NCBI RefSeq assembly: GCF_003854275.1
Contig: NZ_QTQP01000051.1
Span: 1-51,803, forward strand
Length of the DNA stretch: 51,803 nucleotides
Direction of reading: 5' to 3'
From: Burkholderia sp. Bp8963
Lineage (GTDB): Bacteria; Pseudomonadota; Gammaproteobacteria; Burkholderiales; Burkholderiaceae
Shown here: in pieces, positions 1-8,366 of the stretch
Position numbering within the stretch: the first letter of the stretch is position 1
How the letters are laid out: each line of letters begins with the position of its first letter
The notes under the pieces: model-generated
Database searches by the model: none
Seen by the model: the letters and a program-made list of their open reading frames with translations, nothing else
What the model was told of the DNA's origin: nothing
Program-made: the position numbers and the translations under genes

Positions 1-288
1 CAGTCGCGCTTCGTGTGTGATGCGTGGTGGACGGCCACTGCGCTCGCCTTCGCGAATACCTTGGGCACCTTGCCGGGCAATGCGCTTGCGCCACAGGCAG
101 ACCGTTTGCACCGAGACACCCAGCTCCTGCGCAATCACCGTATTGGAGTGGCCCTCGTGGGCCCACAACGCGATCCGCGCCCGCATCACGTCTCGCTGCG
201 TGGCCGTCTTCCGCTCGATCAGCGATCGCAGTTCCTGTCGTTCTTTATTCGCCAGCTTCACTGGCGTTGCATGGCGGCCTCGGCTCAT
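1..288 (-). CDS. IS630-family transposase, N-terminal part (cut by window edge)
   Basis: Reading the minus strand from an ATG at 288 gives 96 uninterrupted codons that run off the left edge. The protein starts MSRGRHATPVKL and contains a helix-turn-helix region with the motif SNTVIAQELGVSVQTVCLWR, followed by RSGRPPR. This is the layout of the N-terminal DNA-binding part of IS630-type transposases (DDE enzymes that insert at TA dinucleotides). The catalytic domain would lie outside the window. The element lies just downstream of the decayed CHAT gene. I could not place its terminal inverted repeat with certainty; it should fall in the AT-rich stretch 300-345. Family assignment is by motif only. 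Confidence 0.75.
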   Translation of the reverse strand, partial: MSRGRHATPVKLANKERQELRSLIERKTATQRDVMRARIALWAHEGHSNTVIAQELGVSVQTVCLWRKRIARQGAQGIREGERSGRPPRITHEARL

Positions 289-347
289 CCAGAGATGATG
301 ACCGAGCCCATTAATTATTCAATCTATTTACAGGATGTTGTACTAGA

Positions 348-1492
348 TCAAGCGGAATGCAGGGGCGTGTCATCGCCCGCCAGAAGGAATCCGGCCCAGC
401 CAGACGGCGGGATACCTGCGTCACGAAGCGCGATCTTCGCCTGTCGAAGCGCCTCACCTTTGGGCTCTCCCTTCGCCAGGACGCGATAGAATGCCGCCAT
501 CAGCGCGGTGGTGGCCTGACTCGGGACGGGCCACAGCCGATGTGACGGTACTTGCCGCGCCGGCCTCTTCCAGGGAGCGCCGCAGGCTGGAGACACCCTC
601 GCCCAGGTCAATGTCGCCGTTGCCGGTATTGCAGCCTGAGAAGACCGCAAGCTGCGTCGCGCCAAGAGGAAGCGGTGCGATATCAGAGGCGAACATGAGG
701 GAGGGGCGGGAAGTGCCCGACAGGACCAGGCCGGCTCTGCGTCCTGGCACGATGATGCCACTCATGTTGTCGAAGGCGGGGGTGGTGTGATCGGTCGCCC
801 GGTCGAACTGCGTGTCGAAAAGTGCGGCATGGCTGGCGACATGCAGGATCGCCGGGGATGCACGCAGATCCAGCAACGCAGCTGGCGTGGCAGCGGCACC
901 TTCAAACATGCCGACCCTGATATGCATTCCCTCGAGACTGGCTCGCACGGCGTCCGCTTCAAGCGCAGTATCGGCCAACTCCGGCACGGTTACGCTTCCT
1001 CTGGTCAGGCTTCCGCTCGAAAGCCGCCAGCCGGCTCCGTTGGGTTCCTGTCCCGCGGCCCCAACGGGAGACGTGTAGGCGAGGTTGGCGACTACGCAGG
1101 CGGGACTGGCGTTGCGCGGGTCGGCCTTGTCCTTCACGAGCTGGGTGAGTGTGGTCACGTAGCGCATGCTGCGGCGCTCGACGAGCGGGTGCCCGTCCGC
1201 GCCTGGCAACGCCTCAAAGGGCACCAGCGTCAGTGCGCCATCAGGATCGATGATCCAGCTGTGCATCAAGGCAACGTCAGGCGGAAGGTCGGCCAGCAGG
1301 CGATCTCTCAGGGCTTCGCCGTGCACGCGCCGCATCCGTGGCCGCAAGCAAAGCCCGGCGGAAACCGTAGGCCGCGCGGTCGATCTCGTCGAGCCTGCCG
1401 ACGTCGCACAGATCCGTTCCGCTTTCGGTGATGCAATATCGGGCGTAGCGCTTTTCGATGACGCTCCCGTCGCCGGTTGTCCGCTGTAACAC
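348..1492 (-). pseudogene. CHAT-domain (caspase-like peptidase) pseudogene, C-terminal part with frameshifts
   Basis: Three minus-strand frames join into one CHAT (caspase HetF associated with TPRs) domain. The first (from about 1492) carries GFRRALL. The second carries the core: HSWIIDPDGALTLVPFEAL, then HVASHA with the catalytic His, then FSGCNTGNGDIDLGEGV with the catalytic Cys. The third carries LWPVPSQATTALMAAFYRV and ALRQAKIALR and ends at a natural-looking stop at 348. The frame changes near 1330-1345 and again near 537, where one extra G in the coding strand would explain the shift. A TGA stands immediately upstream of the first segment and no N-terminal TPR region is visible. The gene is therefore truncated and frameshifted. 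His and Cys are still readable, so the decay looks recent. An IS630 fragment lies beyond its 3' end. Confidence 0.8.
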
Positions 1493-1658
1493 AGCCTGAA
1501 AGTATCAGGAAATCGTTCCTGACTTGCGCATATGCCTTGGAACATGCCCACGACGGCGCGCTAATTCTTACGTGAGGCAATACCGTGCCAACAGACACTG
1601 CCGTCGTGCAACTACAATAGCCGCGAACCCAGTTGACTCGCCCGTTCGGACAACAGTC

Positions 1659-2396
1659 ATGACATATGCCAATCGCTGGATCAAGCGCGCAGTCATCGGA
1701 ATCATCCTGTCCGCGGTGATGACTTCCGGTCTCGTCGCTTACGGCTATCTTGGCGTCACCGCCACTATTTGTACCGCATGCTTCGGAATGGAGCGCGCGG
1801 GACCCGGGCTCATCGTTGATCGGGAAATGCCCGCCAAGATACGAGACGCGTTATCAACAAATGCGATGGAGGCTGAAACTCGGGTCCGAGGGTTTTACGG
1901 CACGTTCGACCGCGCGCCGACTATCGTTGCCTGTTCTACGGATGAATGCGACAGACGCATGGGGGGACGTGGTGCTCTTGCGTCTACGTCCATAACACCG
2001 CTTGGGACGATTACTCGAGTTTCGCCTCGCGGCCAGACGCCTACAATTCTGGCGCACGAGTTCTCGCATGTAGAGTTACATCGGCGGATTGGCTGGTGGA
2101 AATTGGCCAATGGAGTCATGCCCGCCTGGTTCGACGAAGGCGTCGCCGTCATTGTCTCGGACGACAACCGGTACCTGAACGCTGGAACGACACCGGCCGA
2201 GCGTTGTGTGCGAGATAGCGAGAGTTCGCTCCCATCGAGTCCAGCCGAATGGGGGCCGCGCGCTGGCAAAGACCGGATGATCTACGCTGACGCTGCCTGT
2301 CGCGTTCTGCGATGGATGGAGACGCATGGTGGCCGGGACGGATTGCTGAAGGCAATCGATGCCGCATCGGACGGGGATACACTGGATCTGCAATGA
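1659..2396 (+). CDS. Membrane-anchored zinc metallopeptidase-like protein (HExxH)
   Basis: The protein is 245 aa. Residues 10-31 form one hydrophobic segment after a short basic N-terminus (RWIKR), so it is probably anchored with the rest in the periplasm. HEFSH at 133-137 is a HExxH zinc site, and MPAWFDEGVA at 154-163 places a Glu (about 160) where gluzincin-like peptidases have the third ligand. A Cys pair (CTACFG) follows the membrane segment. I chose the ATG at 1659 because it directly precedes the membrane anchor; an upstream ATG at 1524 would add 45 unlikely residues. I do not recognise a named family. No obvious operon partner: the CHAT pseudogene is divergent and the next gene is 410 bp away. 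Confidence 0.7.
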   Translation: MTYANRWIKRAVIGIILSAVMTSGLVAYGYLGVTATICTACFGMERAGPGLIVDREMPAKIRDALSTNAMEAETRVRGFYGTFDRAPTIVACSTDECDRRMGGRGALASTSITPLGTITRVSPRGQTPTILAHEFSHVELHRRIGWWKLANGVMPAWFDEGVAVIVSDDNRYLNAGTTPAERCVRDSESSLPSSPAEWGPRAGKDRMIYADAACRVLRWMETHGGRDGLLKAIDAASDGDTLDLQ

Positions 2397-2806
2397 AACG
2401 TCGCGCGTCGCGAGCACGTACCGTGCATTGAAACACTATCTTCAAGCGATGCCGAACGCATGCGCTCGGCCATCCTCGATCTTCAAGCAGCTTCGCGCAC
2501 CGCGCGCCACGCGGTCGAACGTACGACACGTCATGCAACACGCGAGCAATGTCTCGCGCATATGGCACATGAGCCACTGTGTGTGAATACATGTGATGGA
2601 TGGGCGCATTGGGACCGGGCGCATCGCGCACGCGCATGCATCGCGGACGACATCCGTAAATGCCCCGACGACCGATCTCGATGTCGCCACTCGCGCTGCA
2701 ACACGGTTATGATTCAGAAGCCCCGATTGAGCCATGCTCGCATCGGGGGCAGGGGCGGTATCTCTACGTACGTCAAACCGTAACAAACAGAATAGAGAGT
2801 TCAGCG
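2397..2806. other. Intergenic region, no gene seen
   Basis: Four hundred and ten bases between the peptidase and the DUF4148 gene. Several short frames are open in both directions but none has a ribosome binding site, a recognisable motif or consistent codon use. I see no convincing promoter or RNA gene; the promoter of the downstream gene should lie in its last 100 bases. Confidence 0.5.
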
Positions 2807-3136
2807 ATGCGAATCCAATTCAGAAGGTTCACGCTTGTTGCTGCTGCCGCAGCTTTCCTGATCGGCGGGACGGCCTCGTCGTTCGCGCAGACGACGGCAA
2901 GCGAGCCTGCCACGCAGGACGCGAAGGCGGCTGCGAAGGCGGCGAAGAGTCAGGCGCGCAAGGAGGCACGCGCGCAGCACAAGGCCGAACGCAAGGCGGC
3001 GCGGGCAAAGAATACCGCCGAGCTGAAGAAACTCGAAGACGCCGGATACAAGCCGGCGGTCAATGACCCGAACTATCCACAGAATCTTCAGGATGCTGAG
3101 AAGAAGGCAGGCGCTGCGGCCGGCGCGAGCCAGTAA
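2807..3136 (+). CDS. Secreted DUF4148-type small protein
   Basis: The protein is 109 aa. A signal peptide covers about residues 1-27: basic RRFT, a hydrophobic LVAAAAAFLIGG core, and a cut after SSFA. A highly charged Ala/Lys/Arg-rich segment (35-72) follows, probably helical. The end carries LEDAGYKPAVNDPNYPQNLQ, the signature of DUF4148 proteins, which are small exported proteins abundant in Burkholderia and of unknown function. A second member lies at 12171-12479. A perfect 14-bp hairpin follows 9 bases after the stop. The ATG at 2807 is chosen because it starts the signal peptide; an in-frame ATG at 2660 would put 49 residues before it. Confidence 0.85.
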   Translation: MRIQFRRFTLVAAAAAFLIGGTASSFAQTTASEPATQDAKAAAKAAKSQARKEARAQHKAERKAARAKNTAELKKLEDAGYKPAVNDPNYPQNLQDAEKKAGAAAGASQ

Positions 3137-3145
3137 GTCATGCCA

Positions 3146-3177
3146 GGGCGATACGCGATTCGCATCGCGTATCGCCC
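3146..3177 (+). terminator. Perfect 14-bp hairpin after the DUF4148 gene
   Basis: GGGCGATACGCGAT pairs perfectly with ATCGCGTATCGCCC across the loop TCGC. It stands 9 bases after the stop codon. No T-run follows, so it may act as a 3'-end stabiliser or a weak terminator rather than a classic intrinsic terminator. Confidence 0.6.
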
Positions 3178-3511
3178 GCTCCAATTCGTGATGTCCTGCA
3201 CATCGCATCTCACCAGGACAGGTTGCCGAGCCGGCAGCCGCACGTCCTGACAAAACCTTCGTTATCCTTTGGATGTCTACAGCCTGTGTCGTTCCGGCAT
3301 GATTTTCCCGGAACCCGCTGGCTGGGGTGCGCGAACGCCGTCCAGGTCTCCGCGTTTCACTGACGCGGGCCGAAGCATTCGCGGCATGTGTCGCGCGATT
3401 CATGCCGATTGGCACCCGCGTCTCGACATTGTCCCGCTCTCAATCTAACTTACGACTGTATGGTATATGTCGTTCTTCGCGTCATGCCGATCATGTCGAA
3501 AGGAGGAGACG
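3178..3511. other. Intergenic region before the nitroreductase
   Basis: About 330 bases without a credible gene. The only clear signal is the strong ribosome binding site AAAGGAGGAGA at its right end, directly before the nitroreductase ATG. The AT-rich stretch near 3440-3470 is the likely promoter area but no clean -35/-10 pair stands out. Confidence 0.45.
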
Positions 3512-4225
3512 ATGCAACATCACATCGATCGCACGTATTCAGGTACGGAATCCGCATCCGATGCCGCGACACTCAATCGCCTGCTGTCCGCACGCCACAC
3601 GTGTCGTGCGTACCGTCCGGATCCCGTGCCGGACGACGTGATCGCCGGCATCGTCGACATCGCGAAGCGCACGGCATCGTGGTGCAACGTGCAGCCGTGG
3701 CATCTGGTCGTCACGTCGGCCGACGCGACCGAGCGATTCCGCCGCGCGCTCGTCGAGCACGCGGAGACGCATCCGGAAATCGATTCCGATTTTCCGTTTC
3801 CCGACGAATATCGCGGTCCGTACGCCGAGCGCCGGCGCGAAGTGGGCTATGCGCTCTACAACGCGCTCGGTATCGAACGAAGCGACAAGGAAGGGCGCGC
3901 GCGGCAGAGCTTCGAGAACTTCAGGATGTTCGGCGCACCGCACGTGGCGATCCTGACGACGCCCGCGGAGCTCGGCACCTACGGCGCGATCGATTGTGGC
4001 GCGTTTGTCGGCGCGTTCTTGCTGGCGGCGCAGGCATACGGCGTTGCGACGGCGCCGCAAGGCGCGCTCGCGCAGCACGCGCGATTCATCCGGGCCTACT
4101 TCGGGATCGGAGACGAACGGCATCTGGTATGCGGGATCTCGTTCGGCTACTCGGATACCGGTCATCCGGCCAACGGTTTCAGGGCCACCCGCGTGACGAA
4201 CGACGAAGTGATGCGGATCGTGTGA
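3512..4225 (+). CDS. Nitroreductase family flavoprotein
   Basis: The protein is 237 aa. RHTCRAYRP (28-36) and SWCNVQPWHL (56-65) are the FMN-phosphate and flavin-contact segments of the NfsA/FRP-like nitroreductase family. FGAPHVAIL and DCGAFVGAFLLAAQAYGV (middle) and the glycine-rich ISFGYSD (near the C-terminus) complete the fold. Such enzymes are cytosolic NAD(P)H-dependent FMN reductases of nitro compounds, quinones or flavins; the substrate cannot be told from sequence. The ATG at 3512 follows an almost perfect Shine-Dalgarno (AAAGGAGGAG), while an upstream ATG at 3467 has none. It is monocistronic, followed by a hairpin at 4237-4264. Confidence 0.9.
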   Translation: MQHHIDRTYSGTESASDAATLNRLLSARHTCRAYRPDPVPDDVIAGIVDIAKRTASWCNVQPWHLVVTSADATERFRRALVEHAETHPEIDSDFPFPDEYRGPYAERRREVGYALYNALGIERSDKEGRARQSFENFRMFGAPHVAILTTPAELGTYGAIDCGAFVGAFLLAAQAYGVATAPQGALAQHARFIRAYFGIGDERHLVCGISFGYSDTGHPANGFRATRVTNDEVMRIV

Positions 4226-4236
4226 AGGTGACCGCA

Positions 4237-4264
4237 GCTTGCCGGTTCGCAATATCCGGCAAGC
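4237..4264 (+). terminator. Hairpin after nitroreductase
   Basis: GCTTGCCGG and CCGGCAAGC form a 9-bp perfect stem with a 10-base loop, starting 11 bases after the stop codon. No T-tract follows. It is likely the transcription end of the nitroreductase gene. Confidence 0.55.
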
Positions 4265-4457
4265 CGAAAGGGCGCTGTGCACACGCACGTGGGCTCCCCG
4301 TTGACGATCGCGCGCGATTCGGCCGTGCGCTTCAACACGAAGCGGGGCGAGATGTTCTGGCGGCCGGCGACATGGGCTGGATCTCCAGCTCGCTCGTGAT
4401 GTCGCGCGCGCTGCACGTGGCCGCGCCGCTATCGACGACACGCAGCTCGAGCGTGCG

Positions 4458-5360
4458 TCATTCGTCGCGCGGCGCCGCCGCGTTCCCCGCCCGTTCCAGC
4501 CAGTCCTTGAATGCACGCACGGCACCGTCCTCCGCGCGCGCAGCGGCGACATAGGTGAAGTATCGCCACGGCGGCAACGCCGGTTCCTTGAACGGCTGCA
4601 CGAGCCGGCCTTCGGCGACATCGTCGGCAACGAGCGCGATCGGCCCCATCGCAATGCCAAGCCCGTCGAGCGCCCCCTGCAGCGTCAGGTAGAAATGCTC
4701 GAGCGTCAGCGAATGCCGCGGCGTGAGCTGTGCCTGCCCGACCGCCGCCAGCCATTCCGGCCACATTCCGGGGTAGGTCGCCGCGTGCAGCAGCGTGAAA
4801 TCGGCGAGGTCCGCCGGTTTGCGCAGCGTCTTCCCTTCGAGCAGCTTCGGCGAACACACCGGCAGGCGGACTTCGGAAAGAAATTCGTCGGCAACGTACC
4901 CATCTATGGTTTGCGGACCGCCGCGAATGATCAGGTCGACCTTGTCGCGCAGTTTTTCGATCGGTTCGTTCGACGTGGACAGCCGCACCTCGATGTTCGG
5001 ATGGGCGACCTGGAACGACGACAGCCGCGGCACGAGCCAGCGCAGCGAAAACGTGGCCGGCGCGCTGACGCGCAGCACCTGCAGCGGACCGCGCTGAAGC
5101 TGCTGTGCGGTGGCGAGCGCGATGCGGTCGAACGCGGCGCCGATTTCGGCGAGATACGCGCGCCCGGCGTCGGTCAGCTCAACACGCCGGTTGTGGCGCT
5201 CGAACAGCGGCCGTCCGAGCCAGGCCTCGAGCTGCTGGACATGCCGGCTGACGGCACCGTGCGTCACGCACAGCTCGTCGGCGGCCAGCGTGAAGCTGCC
5301 GAGCCGCGCAGCAGCCTCGAACGCGCGCAGGGAATTCAACGGTGGAAGTTTCCGGCTCAT
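4458..5360 (-). CDS. LysR-family transcriptional regulator (GcvA-like)
   Basis: The protein is 300 aa, the usual LysR length. It starts MSRKLPPLNSLRAFEAAARL, and FTLAADELCVTHGAVSRHVQQLE is the winged helix-turn-helix, typical of the GcvA/AmpR branch. A periplasmic-binding-like effector domain follows from about residue 90 (LQVLRVSAPATFSLRWLVPRL onwards). I placed the start at the ATG at 5360, which begins this canonical N-terminus; the frame stays open upstream to 5453 without support. It is transcribed away from purA, whose start is 145 bp off, the standard layout for a LysR protein acting on a divergent neighbour, so purA or the gene itself is the likely target. This is inference; no operator was identified. 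Confidence 0.92.
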   Translation of the reverse strand: MSRKLPPLNSLRAFEAAARLGSFTLAADELCVTHGAVSRHVQQLEAWLGRPLFERHNRRVELTDAGRAYLAEIGAAFDRIALATAQQLQRGPLQVLRVSAPATFSLRWLVPRLSSFQVAHPNIEVRLSTSNEPIEKLRDKVDLIIRGGPQTIDGYVADEFLSEVRLPVCSPKLLEGKTLRKPADLADFTLLHAATYPGMWPEWLAAVGQAQLTPRHSLTLEHFYLTLQGALDGLGIAMGPIALVADDVAEGRLVQPFKEPALPPWRYFTYVAAARAEDGAVRAFKDWLERAGNAAAPRDE

Positions 5361-5504
5361 CGCATGGTGTCCATTCGCGTCAAATAAACTCACGCGATGC
5401 CTCAGGTTTAATCGTTTGATCGCCGCGAGCGGCTCCGCCAATATGGCACACAAACGGCCAGACGGGCCGGAATGTGTCGAAATTTCTCACATGGAGAGCG
5501 GAGC

Positions 5505-6803
5505 ATGCCGAATGTCGTGGTGGTGGGCGCCCAATGGGGCGACGAGGGCAAGGGGCGTCTGGTGGACTGGCTCGCCGGGCAGGCCGACATCGTCGCGCGT
5601 TACAACGGCGGCCACAATGCGGGCCACACGCTGGTCGTCGACGGGAAGACCTACAAGCTCGCGCTGCTGCCGAGCGGCCTCGTGCGCGGCAAGCGCGGCG
5701 TGATCGGCAATGGCGTCGCGCTCGATCCGGAGGCGCTGCTCGCCGAGATCGACCGCGTTGCGCAGCTCGGGCTGGCCGTGACGCCGGATAACCTGTCGAT
5801 CGCCGAGAACGCGACGCTCGTGCTGCCGGTCCATCGGGCCATCGATGCGGCGCAGGAGAAGCTGCGTCGCGAGCCGATCGGCACCACGCTGCGCGGGATC
5901 GGCCCGGCCTACGAAGACAAGGTCGGCCGCCGCGGGCTGCGCGTCGGCGATCTGGCCGAGCCCGAGACGCTCGCGAACAAGCTCGATGCGCTGCTCGATC
6001 ATCACAACGCGTGGTTCCGGGGCGTGGGGCTCGACGAATATTCCCGCGATGCGATGCTGTCGACGCTCGTCGAGCTCGCGCCACAGGTGCTGCCGTTCGT
6101 CCGTCCGGTGTGGGCCGACCTGAATGACGCGCATGACGCGGGCAGGAAGATCCTGTTCGAAGGGTCGCAGGCCGTGATGCTGGACATCGACTGGGGCACG
6201 TATCCGTACGTGACGTCGTCGGGCACCGTCGCATCGGCGGCCGCGGCTGGCACGGGGCTCGGCGCGTCGAAGCTCGGGCACGTGCTGGGCGTGACCAAGG
6301 CGTATGCGACGCGCGTCGGCGGCGGGCCGTTCCTGACCGAGCTCGACGACGCGATCGGCCTCCGGCTGCGGGAATGCGGCCGCGAGTTTGGCGTCAATAC
6401 CGGCCGGCCGCGCCGCTGCGGGTGGCTCGACGGCGCGCAGCTTCGGCAGGCCGTGAAGGTGTCCGGGATCGATTCGCTGGCACTGACCAAGCTGGATGTG
6501 CTGGACGGATTCGACACGATCCGCCTCTGCGTCGGATACGAACTCGACGGGTTGCGCGTCGAGCATCTGCCCGCGAGCCTCGCTGCGCAATCCCGCGCGA
6601 AACCGGTTTACGAGCAGTTCGACGGCTGGACGGAAGCGGTCAAGGGCAAGCGGCAGCTCGGCGATCTGCCGGCGGCGGCGCGCCGCTTCGTCGAACGCGT
6701 CGAAGCGGTCGCGGGCGTGCCGGTCGCGCTGATCACGACCGGGCCGGAGCGCGACGACACGATCGTGCTGCGGGATCCGTTCGATGTGCCGGTGCGCGCG
6801 TAA
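5505..6803 (+). CDS. purA: Adenylosuccinate synthetase (probable second, divergent copy)
   Basis: The protein is 432 aa. PurA joins IMP and aspartate using GTP, the first committed step to AMP. Visible motifs are WGDEGKGR (11-18, the GTP loop, with Arg where most enzymes have Lys), YNGGHNAGH (33-41, with the IMP-site His), GTTLRGIGPAYEDKVGRRG, FEGSQAVMLDIDWGTYPYVTSS and TGRPRRCGWLD. The start at 5505 follows GAGAGCGGAGC. As I remember it, the housekeeping Burkholderia PurA has a longer N-terminus and different spacing, so this copy resembles the alphaproteobacterial type and is probably an extra paralogue. It stands alone next to a divergent LysR gene rather than in the usual hisZ-purA context. 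Function as PurA is strongly supported; its paralogue status is inferred. Confidence 0.93.
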   Translation: MPNVVVVGAQWGDEGKGRLVDWLAGQADIVARYNGGHNAGHTLVVDGKTYKLALLPSGLVRGKRGVIGNGVALDPEALLAEIDRVAQLGLAVTPDNLSIAENATLVLPVHRAIDAAQEKLRREPIGTTLRGIGPAYEDKVGRRGLRVGDLAEPETLANKLDALLDHHNAWFRGVGLDEYSRDAMLSTLVELAPQVLPFVRPVWADLNDAHDAGRKILFEGSQAVMLDIDWGTYPYVTSSGTVASAAAAGTGLGASKLGHVLGVTKAYATRVGGGPFLTELDDAIGLRLRECGREFGVNTGRPRRCGWLDGAQLRQAVKVSGIDSLALTKLDVLDGFDTIRLCVGYELDGLRVEHLPASLAAQSRAKPVYEQFDGWTEAVKGKRQLGDLPAAARRFVERVEAVAGVPVALITTGPERDDTIVLRDPFDVPVRA

Positions 6804-7237
6804 CGAGCGATTCTGTTTCCGGACTGGGCACGCGTTGCGTTCGCGAAGCGGGTGGAGGTGCGTGATGTGCGGCGCTGGCCAATCCTTAAGGACTCCGGTC
6901 GAGCAATGCCTGTGTTGCCCCGATGTGCGCTTCCGGATCGGCACGTCGCAGTGACGACGCGATGTGCCGCCGCCACGGCTGGCGGTTGGGCGCGCGTCGG
7001 GCATGCGGAACTGGACATGCCCTGGACGGTGCTGTACTGTTCCGCACCATTCGTACTGGAGCGGATGTCACCGGCGTGATCGGCGCGCATGCGGATTCGG
7101 CGGGCGCCGCAGCGGCGGTGACGGCATCTTGCGTTGCATCGCTCGCGCTGCGACGATACAGGAACGACCGGGGCTCGCGTGTCGCGATGCGCCGGGTCCG
7201 CACATTGCGAGGCGATCTCATTCCCGGGGACATGTCG
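6804..7237. other. Intergenic region before the second LysR gene
   Basis: About 430 bases. The LysR frame is open far upstream, but the extra residues do not resemble any LysR N-terminus and the codon pattern is poor, so I treat it as non-coding. No repeat, RNA or clear promoter was recognised. Confidence 0.45.
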
Positions 7238-8179
7238 ATGGATACGCTACAGATGATGCGCATATTTGTCCGCGTCGCGGAGGAAGGCAGCTTCACGAGT
7301 GCCGCCCAGCGCCTGGACATCACGACAGCGTATGCGTCGCGCTCGGTCGCCCAGCTCGAGACGCACCTGCGTACGCGCCTGCTCAATCGCAGCACGCGCC
7401 GCATCGCGCTGACCGACGCGGGGCAGCGCTATCTCGACCGGTGCCAGCGGGTGCTCGCGTATATCGACGAGGCCGAAGCGGAAGCGGCGGACGCGCAGGC
7501 CAAGCCGTCGGGCCGGCTGCACGTGCACGCGACGACGAGCTTCGGGCAGGCCTACGTGGTGCCGGCGGTCGTGCGCTATCGGCAGCGCTATCCGGCGGTG
7601 GCGGTCGAACTGACGCTATCGCAGCACATTCCCGACATCATCGACGAAGGCTACGACGTGTCGCTGCAACTGAGCACGACCGAGCTGCCCGATTCGGGTC
7701 TCGTATCGCAGCGGCTCGGCGCCGTGCATAGCGTGCTGTGCGCGTCGCCCGCGTATCTGCGCGAACGCGGTACGCCGACGACGGTCAAGGAGCTCGAAGG
7801 GCACGCGTGCCTGCAGATCGTCACGCCCGTGTTCTCGCGCGAGCGATGGCATCTCGACGGGCCCAATGGCCGCGAGACGTTCGAGCTGCCGCAGCCCGAT
7901 TTCCAGGTCAATATTGCAGATGCGCTCGGCGCCGCGCTGCGCGCGGGGCTCGGGATCGGCTCGCTGCCGATGTCGACCGCGTTGCCCGCGCTGAGCAGCG
8001 GTGCGCTGGTTCGCGTGCTGCCCGAGTACCGCTTGCAGCAGCTGACCGTCTACACGCTGTATGCGTCACGCCAGTACCTCGACGCAAAGATCCGGACGTT
8101 CGTGGATTTCCTGCGCGAATGCGTGCCGGAGATGCTGGCCGCCGACGAGGCAGCGCTGTGCGCGAAGCACCACGCATGA
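7238..8179 (+). CDS. LysR-family transcriptional regulator
   Basis: The protein is 313 aa. MDTLQMMRIFVRVAEEGSF and FTSAAQRLDITTAYASRSVAQLE form the helix-turn-helix. From about residue 90, GRLHVHATTSFGQAYVVPAV starts the effector domain of the CrgA/YafC-like branch common in Burkholderia. The ATG at 7238 is preferred over one at 7232 because the purine-rich GGGGA then lies 7 bases upstream. It is followed, in the opposite direction, by a dienelactone hydrolase whose stop lies 176 bp away, so the two genes are convergent and need not be functionally linked. Target unknown. Confidence 0.9.
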   Translation: MDTLQMMRIFVRVAEEGSFTSAAQRLDITTAYASRSVAQLETHLRTRLLNRSTRRIALTDAGQRYLDRCQRVLAYIDEAEAEAADAQAKPSGRLHVHATTSFGQAYVVPAVVRYRQRYPAVAVELTLSQHIPDIIDEGYDVSLQLSTTELPDSGLVSQRLGAVHSVLCASPAYLRERGTPTTVKELEGHACLQIVTPVFSRERWHLDGPNGRETFELPQPDFQVNIADALGAALRAGLGIGSLPMSTALPALSSGALVRVLPEYRLQQLTVYTLYASRQYLDAKIRTFVDFLRECVPEMLAADEAALCAKHHA

Positions 8180-8330
8180 GTGGTCGTGCTGCGGAAGTCG
8201 ATGTCATTCCGTTGTCCTGACGAAATTCTCCTTCGCTCCCGCCGCGGCTGATGATGCGGATTGGCCGGATCGCGCTCCGCCGGTCGCTTCCACAGCGCCG
8301 GCAGAGTGCGATCATGCGCGCGTTGGCGCG

Positions 8331-8366
8331 CTTATTTGCTCGCTCATTTGCTAGCTTACTTGCCCG
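8331..8366. repeat. Three imperfect 12-bp direct repeats overlapping the end of the hydrolase gene
   Basis: CTTATTTGCTCG, CTCATTTGCTAG and CTTACTTGCCCG lie head to tail. On the minus strand each unit brings a stop codon in the frame of the dienelactone hydrolase (TAA, TGA, TAA), so the gene ends in three in-frame stops spaced four codons apart. Confidence 0.7.

Noticed and set aside
2460..2786. Short open frames between the peptidase and the DUF4148 gene
   Set aside because: Three overlapping frames on both strands with no start signals and odd composition; treated as non-coding.
4290..4440. Possible remnant of an acyl-CoA/propionyl-CoA synthetase gene (NTKRGEMFW then, in the next frame, AAGDMGW)
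   Set aside because: Only about 25 residues look similar and they need a frameshift; what follows does not continue the family pattern. Too short to support.
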